Position numbers and translations under genes: made by a program. Of a stretch of DNA of 64,000 nt, positions 17,633 to 26,245 are shown one piece after another (the stretch's first letter is position 1; each line of letters begins with the position of its first letter). The notes below the pieces were generated by a model. It ran no database searches, had not been told where the DNA came from, and saw only the letters and a program-made list of their open reading frames with translations. Origin of the DNA: JBNRMR01 sp050942895 (lineage in GTDB: Bacteria; Bacillota; Clostridia; Christensenellales; UBA1750); contig JBMNOE010000001.1 in the NCBI GenBank assembly GCA_050942895.1, forward strand, positions 1-64,000, in the 5' to 3' direction.

Positions 17633-17893
17633 TATATTATGCTATAATATGTTTAGCAAATTGCAAGGCAACTGCCGGGCGGCAGGCTCGAAAGAAAGGC
17701 CTTTGACAAACATGTTATGATCTGCTTAGCAAATTGCAAGTAAATTGCGGGCCGGCGGGTGATATCTGTCATTTGTACGCCGACAAACATGCTATAATAA
17801 GTTTAGCAAGCCGCATGTCGGATTGCGGGTCGGCGGACAATATCCGTCATTTGCACGCCGACAAACATGGTATACTGTTGTAAGCCGCATGGC
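17633..17893 (+). repeat. Tandem promoter-leader repeat, 3.3 units of about 77 bp
   Basis: ACAAACATG recurs at 17706, 17783 and 17861. The boxes TATAAT, TATGAT, TATAAT and TATACT recur at 17643, 17716, 17793 and 17871. In the first three units the box is followed by exactly four bases and TTAGCAA. Units two and three also share ATTGCGGG-N-CGGCGG and GTCATTTG-N-ACGCCG. A stem GTCGGCG/CGCCGAC can form in unit three. The array fills the gap between the GH95 gene and ftsK (17525-17977), which has no gene. It probably supplies the ftsK operon promoter, but the -35 regions are weak. Confidence 0.75.
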
Positions 17894-17977
17894 TATACGC
17901 CAGCGCGGCTATATTGTCTGCCAGTCATTTTTAATGAACGCCTTGATACGATGGCGTTCTTTCAGGAGAGATTATAG

Positions 17978-20578
17978 ATGGCCAAAACCACAGCAACAAA
18001 AACACCAAAAAATATGAAAAGAACATCCTTGGGGAGCAGGCCCGTGCGCTCAGCTTCGCCAAGAAAGCCCACTAAAAAAGAGCTGGCGCAGTTGGAGGCA
18101 AAAAAACAAAGGCAGCAGGTACTTCGCCGCGAAGTGGTTGGCATATTGTTGGCTGCAGCGGGAATATTTTGTCTGCTCAGCATACTCTCATTGGACATGG
18201 GCCTTTTGGGGGCCGGCTTTCAAAGCTTTTTGTTCGGGATGTTCGGCGCGGGTGCCTTCATTGTTCCCATTGCCATAATTGCCTGCGGAATTGTGATCAT
18301 AATCGCCCGAAAGCAGAGAATAAGCGGCGGCAAAATAATCGCGGCTCTCTTGCTGGCGGTATCATTGTTGATATTCGGCCACCTTCTTGTCCATGACAAG
18401 TTCCAGTCAACATCTCTGGGGGCTTATTCCAACCAGGGCTATCAGTTGGGGCGCGATTATGGCTTCGGCACGGGGGCGCTTGGGGCCTCACTGGCCTATA
18501 TCTTTGTGAAATACGCGGGGATCACCGGCTCGTATGTCATTTCGATCACCGCCATGCTCTGCTGTCTTCTGGCACTCACCCGGATATCGATCGCCAAGGT
18601 CAGCGAGCAGGTGGGAAGCGCAGCTAAGTCCACCGCAGGCTACATAAGCTCGAAGCACAAGGAGCATGTAGAGCAAAGGGAGCAGCGCGAGGCCGAAAGA
18701 GCCCGCCTTCAGCCCATACCCCTCTCAGCCGAAAAGGTGGAGCTTTATTCTGAAGTCATCGCCGATTCGTTGCCCGGTGAAGGCGGCATTCCCCTGCCCG
18801 GCATAGACGAAATGGATATGATGGATGTGGGCGAGCTCACCTTCGAGCTTGACCGCCGCGAAAAAGCGGCTGAAATCATCCCTGATGAAGGGGAGAATTC
18901 TCAGCCGGCACAGGCTGATCCCGATAAAGAAAAGACGATGATCGCCCCTCTTCAGGTTCATATGGATATAAAGCCGGTGTTCGAGGTGGCCAAAGAAACA
19001 GCTCCTGCCAGCGGAAAAACTTTGCTGGAGGTGGCCGGCGAGGGCGAAGTCCCCCCATACCGCTACCCCTCGGTCGATCTTTTAAACGAGCCCAGCAGCA
19101 AGGCTCTTTCCGGCGATCCTCAGGCTGAAATGGAGCGGGGCGCAAGAACTCTGGAGGAAACCCTCGCCTCCTTCGGCATATCCGCCAAGGTGGTGCATGT
19201 TTCAAGAGGCCCGGCCATTACCCGCTTCGAGCTGACCCCCGCCCCAGGCGTGAAGGTGTCGAGAATCACAAGCCTTTCGGACGACATCGCCCTCAATCTT
19301 GCGGCATATGGCGTTCGCATCGAGGCGCCCATCCCCGGAAAGCAGGCGATCGGCATAGAGATCCCCAACAGCGAAACCAGCATGGTCACCCTGCGTGAAA
19401 CCCTCACAAACGAGTTTTTCCATCACAAGTCAAACATCGTGGCGGCCATCGGCAAGGATATCACCGGAAGCGTCATGCTCTGCGACCTGGCGCGGATGCC
19501 CCATCTGCTCATTGCAGGTGCTACAGGCAGCGGTAAATCAGTCTGCATAAACACGATAATCGCATCGATATTGTTTAAATCATCGCCGGAGGATGTGCGG
19601 TTTATAATGATCGACCCAAAGGTGGTTGAGCTGAATGTATATAACGGCATACCCCATCTGCTCATCCCCGTTGTGACCGACCCAAAGAAGGCCTCAGGGG
19701 CTTTGGGCTGGGCAGTGCAGGAGATGACCGATCGCTACAAGAAATTTGCCGCCGCCCACACGAGGGATATCACCGGCTACAACGAATACGCCGAGCGCGA
19801 GGGCCTTGAAAAAATGCCCAAGATAGTCATCATAATCGACGAGCTGGCCGACCTAATGGCCGTGGCCCCCGGCGAAGTGGAGGAGCGCATCCAGCGCCTT
19901 GCGCAGCTTGCAAGGGCAGCGGGCATGCACCTGGTCATCGCCACGCAAAGGCCCAGCGTCAATGTCATCACAGGCGTTATAAAGGCGAACATCCCTTCAA
20001 GGATTGCTTTTTCGGTGGCCTCCCAGGTGGACAGCCGCACCATTTTGGACATGGCCGGCGCCGAGAAGCTCCTGGGCAAGGGCGATATGCTCTATAATCC
20101 CGCGGGCGTCAACAAGCCCATACGGGTGCAGGGGGCCTTCATATCCGAGGACGAAGTGGAGAGGCTGACGGACTACATCAAAAACGGCGAGGAAGCCCGC
20201 TACAGCGCGGAGATTGAGGACGCGATCGAAAGCGGCGGCGAAAAGAAAGCCCAGGAAACCGCCGAGGACGAGGTGGACGAAAAGCTTGTGGAGGCCATCG
20301 AGATCGCCGTGGATTCAGGCCAGGTTTCAATATCGATGCTGCAGCGCAAGCTGGAGATCGGCTATCCACGGGCGGGAAAACTGATCGACGCCATGGAAAG
20401 GCGGGGGCTTATATCCGGCCACGAGGGCTCCAAGCCCCGGCAGACTCTCCTGACCCGCCATGAGTTTGAAAGACAATACGGCAGCCTAAAAGGAATAGAC
20501 GAGGGCGATGACCCGGCCATGAAAGCCGTCACAAGGGAAATCGGCCATGCCAGCGAAAGCGAGGATCTCCCATTTTGA
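17978..20578 (+). CDS. ftsK: DNA translocase FtsK/SpoIIIE
   Basis: The 866-residue septal DNA pump moves chromosome ends across the division or sporulation septum. The N-terminus is basic and is followed by four to five membrane helices (about 45-205). Next comes a charged linker (to about 360). The motor has Walker A GATGSGKSVCINT near 510 and Walker B KIVIIIDELADLM near 620. The C-terminal winged-helix gamma domain (about 775-835, ISMLQRKLEIGYPRAGKLID) reads oriented guide sequences. It begins the run ftsK-rimO-pgsA-cinA. Its TGA stop overlaps the TTG start of rimO, so the two are probably translationally coupled. A GGAG site precedes the ATG. Confidence 0.95.
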   Translation: MAKTTATKTPKNMKRTSLGSRPVRSASPRKPTKKELAQLEAKKQRQQVLRREVVGILLAAAGIFCLLSILSLDMGLLGAGFQSFLFGMFGAGAFIVPIAIIACGIVIIIARKQRISGGKIIAALLLAVSLLIFGHLLVHDKFQSTSLGAYSNQGYQLGRDYGFGTGALGASLAYIFVKYAGITGSYVISITAMLCCLLALTRISIAKVSEQVGSAAKSTAGYISSKHKEHVEQREQREAERARLQPIPLSAEKVELYSEVIADSLPGEGGIPLPGIDEMDMMDVGELTFELDRREKAAEIIPDEGENSQPAQADPDKEKTMIAPLQVHMDIKPVFEVAKETAPASGKTLLEVAGEGEVPPYRYPSVDLLNEPSSKALSGDPQAEMERGARTLEETLASFGISAKVVHVSRGPAITRFELTPAPGVKVSRITSLSDDIALNLAAYGVRIEAPIPGKQAIGIEIPNSETSMVTLRETLTNEFFHHKSNIVAAIGKDITGSVMLCDLARMPHLLIAGATGSGKSVCINTIIASILFKSSPEDVRFIMIDPKVVELNVYNGIPHLLIPVVTDPKKASGALGWAVQEMTDRYKKFAAAHTRDITGYNEYAEREGLEKMPKIVIIIDELADLMAVAPGEVEERIQRLAQLARAAGMHLVIATQRPSVNVITGVIKANIPSRIAFSVASQVDSRTILDMAGAEKLLGKGDMLYNPAGVNKPIRVQGAFISEDEVERLTDYIKNGEEARYSAEIEDAIESGGEKKAQETAEDEVDEKLVEAIEIAVDSGQVSISMLQRKLEIGYPRAGKLIDAMERRGLISGHEGSKPRQTLLTRHEFERQYGSLKGIDEGDDPAMKAVTREIGHASESEDLPF

Positions 20579-21915
20579 TTAACAAAGAAAACCCTCAGCG
20601 CACATTTGCCATGGTCTCCCTTGGCTGTGCGAAAAACCAGGTGGACGCCGAGAGCATGTCCGGCCTTTTGTTGGAGGCAGGCTTTGTTTCCGTTGGCGAT
20701 CCCGCCCAGGCGGAGACGATAATCGTCAACACATGCGGCTTCATCCAAAGCGCCAAAGAGGAAGCTATCGACACAATCTTCGACATGGTGGCCCATAAAA
20801 AGAGCGGGCGCTGCCTATCGCTTATTGTGACGGGCTGCCTTTCCCAGCGCTACGGCGATGAAATGCTCAAGGATATGCCGGAGGCCGACGCCTTCGTGGG
20901 CATAGGCCATATAAGCGATATCGTGGGCATAGTCAACAGAGCCCTTTCAGGCGAACGCTTCGTGACTGAAGAAAAGGCCTACAGCTTTCCAAAGGCAGGC
21001 CGGGCCGTTTCCACATCGCCGCGCTATGCGTATCTTAAAGTGGCCGACGGCTGCGACAACCGCTGCGCCTATTGCGCCATTCCCGGAATAAGGGGCGGTT
21101 TCATCAGCCGGCCCATGGACGACATTTTGCGGGAAGCAAAGGAACTGGCGCAGATGGGTTTTGACGAGATAATCCCCATCGCCCAGGACACCACCCGCTA
21201 CGGCCTTGACATATACGGCAGGCCCAGGCTGATCGATCTTTTAGAGGGCTTGAGCGGTATAAGCGAAGTGCGCTGGGTTCGCCCCATGTATTTTTACCCG
21301 GATATGGTAAGCAGGGAACTGATCGACGCCATGGCCGCCACTCAAAAGGTTTGCAATTATATGGATCTTCCCCTGCAGCACATAGACGATGTCATACTTA
21401 AAAACATGCGCAGGCGCGGAAGCAGCCATTCCATAAAAGAAATCATCAGCTATGCAAGGAGCAGGGGGGAATTCGCCCTTCGCACCACATTCATCACCGG
21501 TTTTCCCGGGGAAAGCAAGGAGCAGTTTGAATCCCTTTTGGCGTTCATAAAGGAATACCCCTTTGACAGGCTGGGAGCCTTCGCCTATTCCCAGGAGGAG
21601 GGCACTTTAGCCGCCGAGAGCGCCGGGCAGGTCAGCGCGTCCTTAAGAAAGAGCAGGCAAAACAAGATAATGGCGGCCCAAAGAGCCATATCCGCCAGCC
21701 TTCTGAGGGAGCGCGTGGGCAGGGAATACGAAGTGGTGCTTGAATCCCTTTCGCCGGAGGGTAAATTCGTCGGCAGGAGCATGCTGGAGGCCCCCGAGGT
21801 GGACGGCAGCATATTCGTCAGCCCCAAGGATGGCTCCGCCCTTGATATCGGGCAATATGTGCGGGTGAAGATTACCGGCGCCCAGGACTACGACTTGACG
21901 GGGGTGGCTTTATGA
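20575..21915 (+). CDS. rimO: Ribosomal protein S12 methylthiotransferase RimO
   Basis: This 446-residue radical-SAM enzyme adds a methylthio group to the conserved Asp of ribosomal protein S12. The N-terminal cluster domain has three Cys (SLGCAKNQVD, NTCGFI, TGCLSQRY) for the auxiliary 4Fe-4S cluster. The radical-SAM motif is DGCDNRCAYCAIPGIRG near 158-174, and a TRAM-type domain closes the protein. SLGCAKNQVDAE is typical of RimO. The start is TTG inside the ftsK stop (ATTTTGATT), with pgsA beginning in the rimO stop as ATGA. Such tight overlaps indicate one polycistronic message. Confidence 0.95.
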   Translation: MINKENPQRTFAMVSLGCAKNQVDAESMSGLLLEAGFVSVGDPAQAETIIVNTCGFIQSAKEEAIDTIFDMVAHKKSGRCLSLIVTGCLSQRYGDEMLKDMPEADAFVGIGHISDIVGIVNRALSGERFVTEEKAYSFPKAGRAVSTSPRYAYLKVADGCDNRCAYCAIPGIRGGFISRPMDDILREAKELAQMGFDEIIPIAQDTTRYGLDIYGRPRLIDLLEGLSGISEVRWVRPMYFYPDMVSRELIDAMAATQKVCNYMDLPLQHIDDVILKNMRRRGSSHSIKEIISYARSRGEFALRTTFITGFPGESKEQFESLLAFIKEYPFDRLGAFAYSQEEGTLAAESAGQVSASLRKSRQNKIMAAQRAISASLLRERVGREYEVVLESLSPEGKFVGRSMLEAPEVDGSIFVSPKDGSALDIGQYVRVKITGAQDYDLTGVAL

Positions 21916-22460
21916 CTGTTGCAAACAGGCTTACTCTGACCCGGATACTGATGGTACCCATCATATTCGTGGCGTATTATCTGCCGTTTTCATTCGCTCA
22001 CCTGCTTGCGGCAGTGCTTTTCGTGCTGGCTGCCCTCACTGACCTTCTTGACGGTGCCCTTGCAAGGAAAAGAAACGAAATCACCTCCTTCGGCAAGTTT
22101 GCAGACCCGATTGCCGACAAGCTTCTTGTGGCGGCGATGCTGCTGGCCCTTTGCGGTGACGGCAGAATCCATGCGGCGATAGTCTTTACGATAATCGCAA
22201 GGGAGTTCATAGTCAGCGGTATTAGGCTGGTGGCGGTTTCCTCCTCCCCGGACAATGTGATCGCCGCGTCCTGGCTTGGTAAGCTGAAAACAGTAATCCA
22301 GATAGTCACCATAATTGTTTTACTCCTTGATAACTGGCCTTTCAGCTATATAAACCTGCCGATGGATCAGATCCTTATCTGGCTGATGCTGGTGTTCACC
22401 CTCTGGTCGGGCATCGATTATCTGGTGAAGTACTGGGGAACCATAGGAGAAACGAAATGA
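21912..22460 (+). CDS. pgsA: CDP-diacylglycerol-glycerol-3-phosphate phosphatidyltransferase
   Basis: A 182-residue integral membrane enzyme making phosphatidylglycerol phosphate, the first committed step to phosphatidylglycerol and cardiolipin. The CDP-alcohol phosphatidyltransferase motif D-x2-DG-x2-AR-x8-G-x3-D-x3-D is visible: LTDLLDGALARKRNEITSFG, then KFADPIADK. The N-terminus VANRLTLTRI is family-typical. It overlaps rimO and cinA by four bases each (ATGA), so it is in the middle of a coupled operon. Confidence 0.95.
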   Translation: MTVANRLTLTRILMVPIIFVAYYLPFSFAHLLAAVLFVLAALTDLLDGALARKRNEITSFGKFADPIADKLLVAAMLLALCGDGRIHAAIVFTIIAREFIVSGIRLVAVSSSPDNVIAASWLGKLKTVIQIVTIIVLLLDNWPFSYINLPMDQILIWLMLVFTLWSGIDYLVKYWGTIGETK

Positions 22461-23692
22461 AGGCAGAGCTTATTTCTGTTGGAACGGAGCTGCTCCTTGG
22501 GCAGACGCTCAACACAAATGTCCAGTATCTTTCAAGGCAGCTATCCTACATGGGAATTGATGTCTTCTTCCATGTGACTGTGGGCGATAATATTAAAAGA
22601 CTGCTTCACTCCATCAGCGAGGCTCTTTCAAGGAGCGATATCGTCATTTTAACGGGCGGTCTCGGCCCCACTGCGGACGATATCACAAAGGAAGCCGTGG
22701 CTGAACATTTCGGCCTGCCCATGAAAGAGGACCCCGGAAGCCTGGAGCATCTGACGGCTTATTTCAAAAGAAGCGGCAGGGAGATGACCCCCAACAACTT
22801 AAAGCAAGCCTTTTTCCCCGAAGGCTCCATTATCATGCCCAACAGAAAGGGCACAGCCCCCGGCTGCATAGTGGAAAGGGGCGGCAAATGCGCGATAATC
22901 CTCCCCGGCCCTCCCTTTGAGATGGAGGACATGTTCCAAAGCTGCGTTGTTCCATACCTTAAGGCAAACTCCGCCGAGGGCATCCACTCACGGGTGCTGC
23001 GGCTTTTCGGCATAGGCGAGAGCACATGCGAATACCGCCTTAGGGATCTGATGGAATCCTCAAACCCGACGGTCGCCCCCTACGCAGGCTTTGGAGAGGT
23101 TACTTTGCGCCTGACTGTAAAATGCGAAAACGGAGAAAACCCGGCAAAGTGGCTTGATCCCCTTGAGGCCGAGATAAGAAACCGCCTGGGCGAGTATATC
23201 TACGCCCTGGGTGAGGAAAAAATGGCCGAGGTTGTCGCGCGGATGATAGTGGAATCGGGCAGGACGATTGCCGTGGCGGAGTCACTGACGGGCGGCGAGC
23301 TTTGCTCAAGGCTTGTAGATTTCCCCGGCATATCCGCCGCTTTTTTGGAGGGCTGCGTGGCTTATTCAAACGAAGCCAAGGTGAGAAACCTGAACGTCAA
23401 AAAAGAAACCCTTTCAAGGCATGGCGCTGTCAGCGGCGAGACCGCCATTGAGATGGCCCAGGGCATAAGAGCCTCAAGCGGGGCTGATATCGCTGTTTCG
23501 ACGACGGGCATTGCCGGGCCTTCGGGAGCCACCCAGACCAAGCCGGTGGGCCTGGTCTACATCGGCTACTGCGATGAAAACGGCAGCGACTTTATCGAGC
23601 TGCGGCTTTCCGGCGACCGGGAGCGGGTGCGCAATATGACGGTTTTAAATGCTCTGAATCTGATAAGGCGCAAGCTTTTAAACGAAAAATGA
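22457..23692 (+). CDS. cinA: CinA-family nicotinamide-nucleotide amidase
   Basis: The 411-residue protein has the full two-domain CinA layout. The N-terminal MoCF-like domain (about 1-165) has AELISVGTELLLGQ and LTGGLGPTADDITKEAV and is linked to ADP-ribose pyrophosphatase activity. The C-terminal PncC domain (about 255-411) with VAESLTGGELCSRL and STTGIAGPSG deamidates NMN to nicotinate mononucleotide in pyridine nucleotide salvage. It is the last overlapping gene of the ftsK run. In many Firmicutes recA follows cinA; here a radical-SAM gene follows 37 bp later. Confidence 0.94.
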   Translation: MKAELISVGTELLLGQTLNTNVQYLSRQLSYMGIDVFFHVTVGDNIKRLLHSISEALSRSDIVILTGGLGPTADDITKEAVAEHFGLPMKEDPGSLEHLTAYFKRSGREMTPNNLKQAFFPEGSIIMPNRKGTAPGCIVERGGKCAIILPGPPFEMEDMFQSCVVPYLKANSAEGIHSRVLRLFGIGESTCEYRLRDLMESSNPTVAPYAGFGEVTLRLTVKCENGENPAKWLDPLEAEIRNRLGEYIYALGEEKMAEVVARMIVESGRTIAVAESLTGGELCSRLVDFPGISAAFLEGCVAYSNEAKVRNLNVKKETLSRHGAVSGETAIEMAQGIRASSGADIAVSTTGIAGPSGATQTKPVGLVYIGYCDENGSDFIELRLSGDRERVRNMTVLNALNLIRRKLLNEK

Positions 23693-23729
23693 ACAATAAC
23701 GAATAATAATTGGAGATATTTTCAAATAA

Positions 23730-25592
23730 ATGGAAAAAACCAATCTTGACAGCAATTATAACAAAATTGAAAATCTGCTTTTGAAGGTGCAAAAGCCCGC
23801 CAGATATTCCGGCGGCGAGCTTAACAGCATAATAAAGCCCCGGGAGGGTTTGAGCGCCCGCTTTGCCTTCAGCTTTCCGGACTCCTACGAAGTGGGAATG
23901 AGCCATCTGGGCATTAAGATACTGTATGAGGCCGTAAACCGGCGGCAAGAATACGCCTGCGAGCGGGTTTTTGCCCCCTGGGTGGACATGGAGGAGCTGA
24001 TGCGCAGCGAAAACATCCCCCTGTTCACAATCGAGACCCGGAGCCCCGTGGCTGATTTCGACATCGTCGGCTTCACGCTTCAATATGAGCTGAGCTACAC
24101 CAACATTTTGAACATGCTGAACCTGGCCGGCATTCCTCTGCTTTCAAGCGAGAGGGATTTAAGCATGCCCTTTGTGATCGCCGGAGGGCCCTGCGCCTGC
24201 AACCCGGAGCCCCTGGCTGATTTTATCGACATATTCTTGCTGGGGGATGGCGAGGAATCCATCACCCAGATTATGGATATGTACTGCGCCTGGCGGGAAA
24301 GGGGCGAAAGCAGGGAAAGTTTCCTGCTGGAATGCGCTAAAACCCCCGGCATGTATGTGCCTTCATTCTATGAACCATCAAAGGGCTTTGGGGCAGTCAC
24401 CCCGAGGAGGGATGATGTGCCTGAAAAGATCACAAAGACAATGATCGAGGACTTTGACGGCGCTCTTTTCCCGAAAAGCATTTTGGTGCCCTTCACCGAG
24501 ACGGTTTTCGACAGGGTTATGCTGGAGATCGCCCGGGGCTGCACAAAGGGCTGCCGCTTCTGTCAGGCGGGCTATATATACCGCCCCGTGCGGGAAAGAA
24601 CCGTGCAGACCCTTATCGCCCAGGCGGACAGCCTTATCGCCTCCACCGGCTATGAGGAAATCTCCCTTTCATCCCTTTCATCAGGCGATTACTCCTGTCT
24701 GAGCGATTTGACAAAGGAACTGGTCAAGCGCTTCAGGGAAAGGCATGTGGGCATTGCCCTGCCCTCCCTTCGTATAGACAGCGTGGTGAAGGATTCGCTT
24801 ATCGACATCAGTTCGGTTAAGAAATCCGGCCTTACTTTCGCCCCGGAGGCCGGCACCCAAAGGCTGCGTGACGTTATAAACAAGGGCGTTACCGAGGACG
24901 ATCTTCTTCGCAGCGTGGGCGACGCCTTTGAAGCGGGCTATTCAAATATAAAGCTCTATTTCATGATGGGCCTTCCCACCGAAACCTTTGAGGATCTGGA
25001 CGGTATTGCCGACTTGGCGCAAAAAGTACGCCGGCGTTATTATGACCTTCCCAAGGAAAGGCGACCCCGCGGCGTTAAAATTGGGGTGAGCGTCTCCACA
25101 TTTGTGCCAAAGCCCCACACGGCCTTCCAGTGGCACGGGCAGGATAGCCTTGAGCTGATCCAGGAGAAGCAGAGCTATCTTCGCAGCAAAATGCGCGCTG
25201 TAAAGGGCGTGGACTTCAACTGGCACGAGCCTTACACCAGCGTCCTTGAGGCGGCCGTCTCCCGGGGCGACAGGAGGCTTTGCGCCGTGCAGAAGCGCGC
25301 CTTCGAGCTGGGCTGCAAGTTTGACGGGTGGAATGAGCATTTCAGGTACGATCTTTGGATTAAAGCCTACAGCGATTGCGGCCTTGACCCGGGCGAGTTT
25401 GCCCAAAGGGAAATCGCGCCCTCCGCTCCCCTGCCCTGGGATCATATTTCGTTCGGAGTCACAAAAGAATTTTTGAACTCCGAGCGGGAAAAAGCCCTGC
25501 AGGGCATCACCACCGATGACTGCCGCGGCGGCTGTCTTGCCTGCGGCCTCCAGGATCTTTGTGAGGGAGAGTGCCCGACATGCGCGCTTTAG
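23730..25592 (+). CDS. Radical-SAM protein, TIGR03960 type
   Basis: The 620-residue protein has a B12-binding-like N-terminal domain (FPDSYEVGMSHLGIKILYE) and a radical-SAM core with RGCTKGCRFCQAGYIYRPVR near residue 268. Three Cys of that motif ligate the 4Fe-4S cluster. The C-terminal end has a further Cys set (CRGGCLACGLQDLC, CPTC). This gene type is almost always followed, as here, by the DUF2344 partner and often by ribonuclease G, which suggests a role in RNA or ribosome modification. The reaction is unknown. It overlaps its partner by 13 bp. Ribosome-site spacing to the ATG is long (GGAG about 15 bp away). Confidence 0.88.
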   Translation: MEKTNLDSNYNKIENLLLKVQKPARYSGGELNSIIKPREGLSARFAFSFPDSYEVGMSHLGIKILYEAVNRRQEYACERVFAPWVDMEELMRSENIPLFTIETRSPVADFDIVGFTLQYELSYTNILNMLNLAGIPLLSSERDLSMPFVIAGGPCACNPEPLADFIDIFLLGDGEESITQIMDMYCAWRERGESRESFLLECAKTPGMYVPSFYEPSKGFGAVTPRRDDVPEKITKTMIEDFDGALFPKSILVPFTETVFDRVMLEIARGCTKGCRFCQAGYIYRPVRERTVQTLIAQADSLIASTGYEEISLSSLSSGDYSCLSDLTKELVKRFRERHVGIALPSLRIDSVVKDSLIDISSVKKSGLTFAPEAGTQRLRDVINKGVTEDDLLRSVGDAFEAGYSNIKLYFMMGLPTETFEDLDGIADLAQKVRRRYYDLPKERRPRGVKIGVSVSTFVPKPHTAFQWHGQDSLELIQEKQSYLRSKMRAVKGVDFNWHEPYTSVLEAAVSRGDRRLCAVQKRAFELGCKFDGWNEHFRYDLWIKAYSDCGLDPGEFAQREIAPSAPLPWDHISFGVTKEFLNSEREKALQGITTDDCRGGCLACGLQDLCEGECPTCAL

Positions 25593-26245
25593 TGAGGCTT
25601 GAAAAGACCGGCGCAGCCCGTTATATATCCCATCTGGACCTGCAAAGAAGCTTTCACAGAGCCATCCGCCGGGCGGGGCTGCCCATCGCTTACTCCCAGG
25701 GCTTCAACCCCCGGATGCTTGTGTCATATGCCACCGCGCTGAGCCTGGGCCTTGAAAGCCGTTGCGAAATTATGGAGCTAAAGCTCACGAAGGATGTTTC
25801 TCCGGCTTTTATAATGGAAAGCCTAAACTTGGCGCTGCCTGAAGGCATAAGGATATCAGGCTGCAGAAAAGCGCTGGAAAAGTCTCAGTCTCTTTCGTCA
25901 ATAATAATGCGGGCCGGCTACGAAGCCGCCGTTTTTAAGGATTGTTCGTCCAAAGTCAAAGCCTTCCTGGGCCTTGAAAGCTGCCCCGTGGAAAAACGCA
26001 GCAAAAGGGGCATTCAGGAAGTGGATATCCGCCCGATGGTCTTTGAGCTGAGCTTTGAAAATGACCCGGGGGAAGGCGGAATAATTAAAATGCTGCTGGA
26101 GCACACGCCCACATCATCGCTGAACCCGCAGCTTTTGCTTGAAGCCATGGAAGCACCTCCGCCGTGGCGCATAACAAGGACGGGGCTTTATACTTTAGTA
26201 AACCAACAAACTGTGGACATCTGGAAAGGTGAAGGCATCATATGA
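25580..26245 (+). CDS. DUF2344 radical-SAM-linked protein (TIGR03936 type)
   Basis: A protein of 221 residues with the DUF2344 N-terminus RLEKTGAARYISHLDLQRSF and GLPIAYSQGFNPRM. It is known only as the companion of the upstream radical-SAM protein, from which it starts by overlap; the two are fused in some genomes. I prefer ATG 25580 over GTG 25571, because GAGGGAG ends about 10 bp before the ATG but is almost touching the GTG. Its stop overlaps the rng start (ATGA), so the three genes are coupled. The function is not established; a substrate-binding or tethering role for the radical-SAM enzyme is plausible. Confidence 0.88.
   Translation: MRALVRLEKTGAARYISHLDLQRSFHRAIRRAGLPIAYSQGFNPRMLVSYATALSLGLESRCEIMELKLTKDVSPAFIMESLNLALPEGIRISGCRKALEKSQSLSSIIMRAGYEAAVFKDCSSKVKAFLGLESCPVEKRSKRGIQEVDIRPMVFELSFENDPGEGGIIKMLLEHTPTSSLNPQLLLEAMEAPPPWRITRTGLYTLVNQQTVDIWKGEGII

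Noticed and set aside
17633..17893. CRISPR array
   Set aside because: The units are near-identical along most of their length, with no unique spacers between short repeats, and no cas genes are near.
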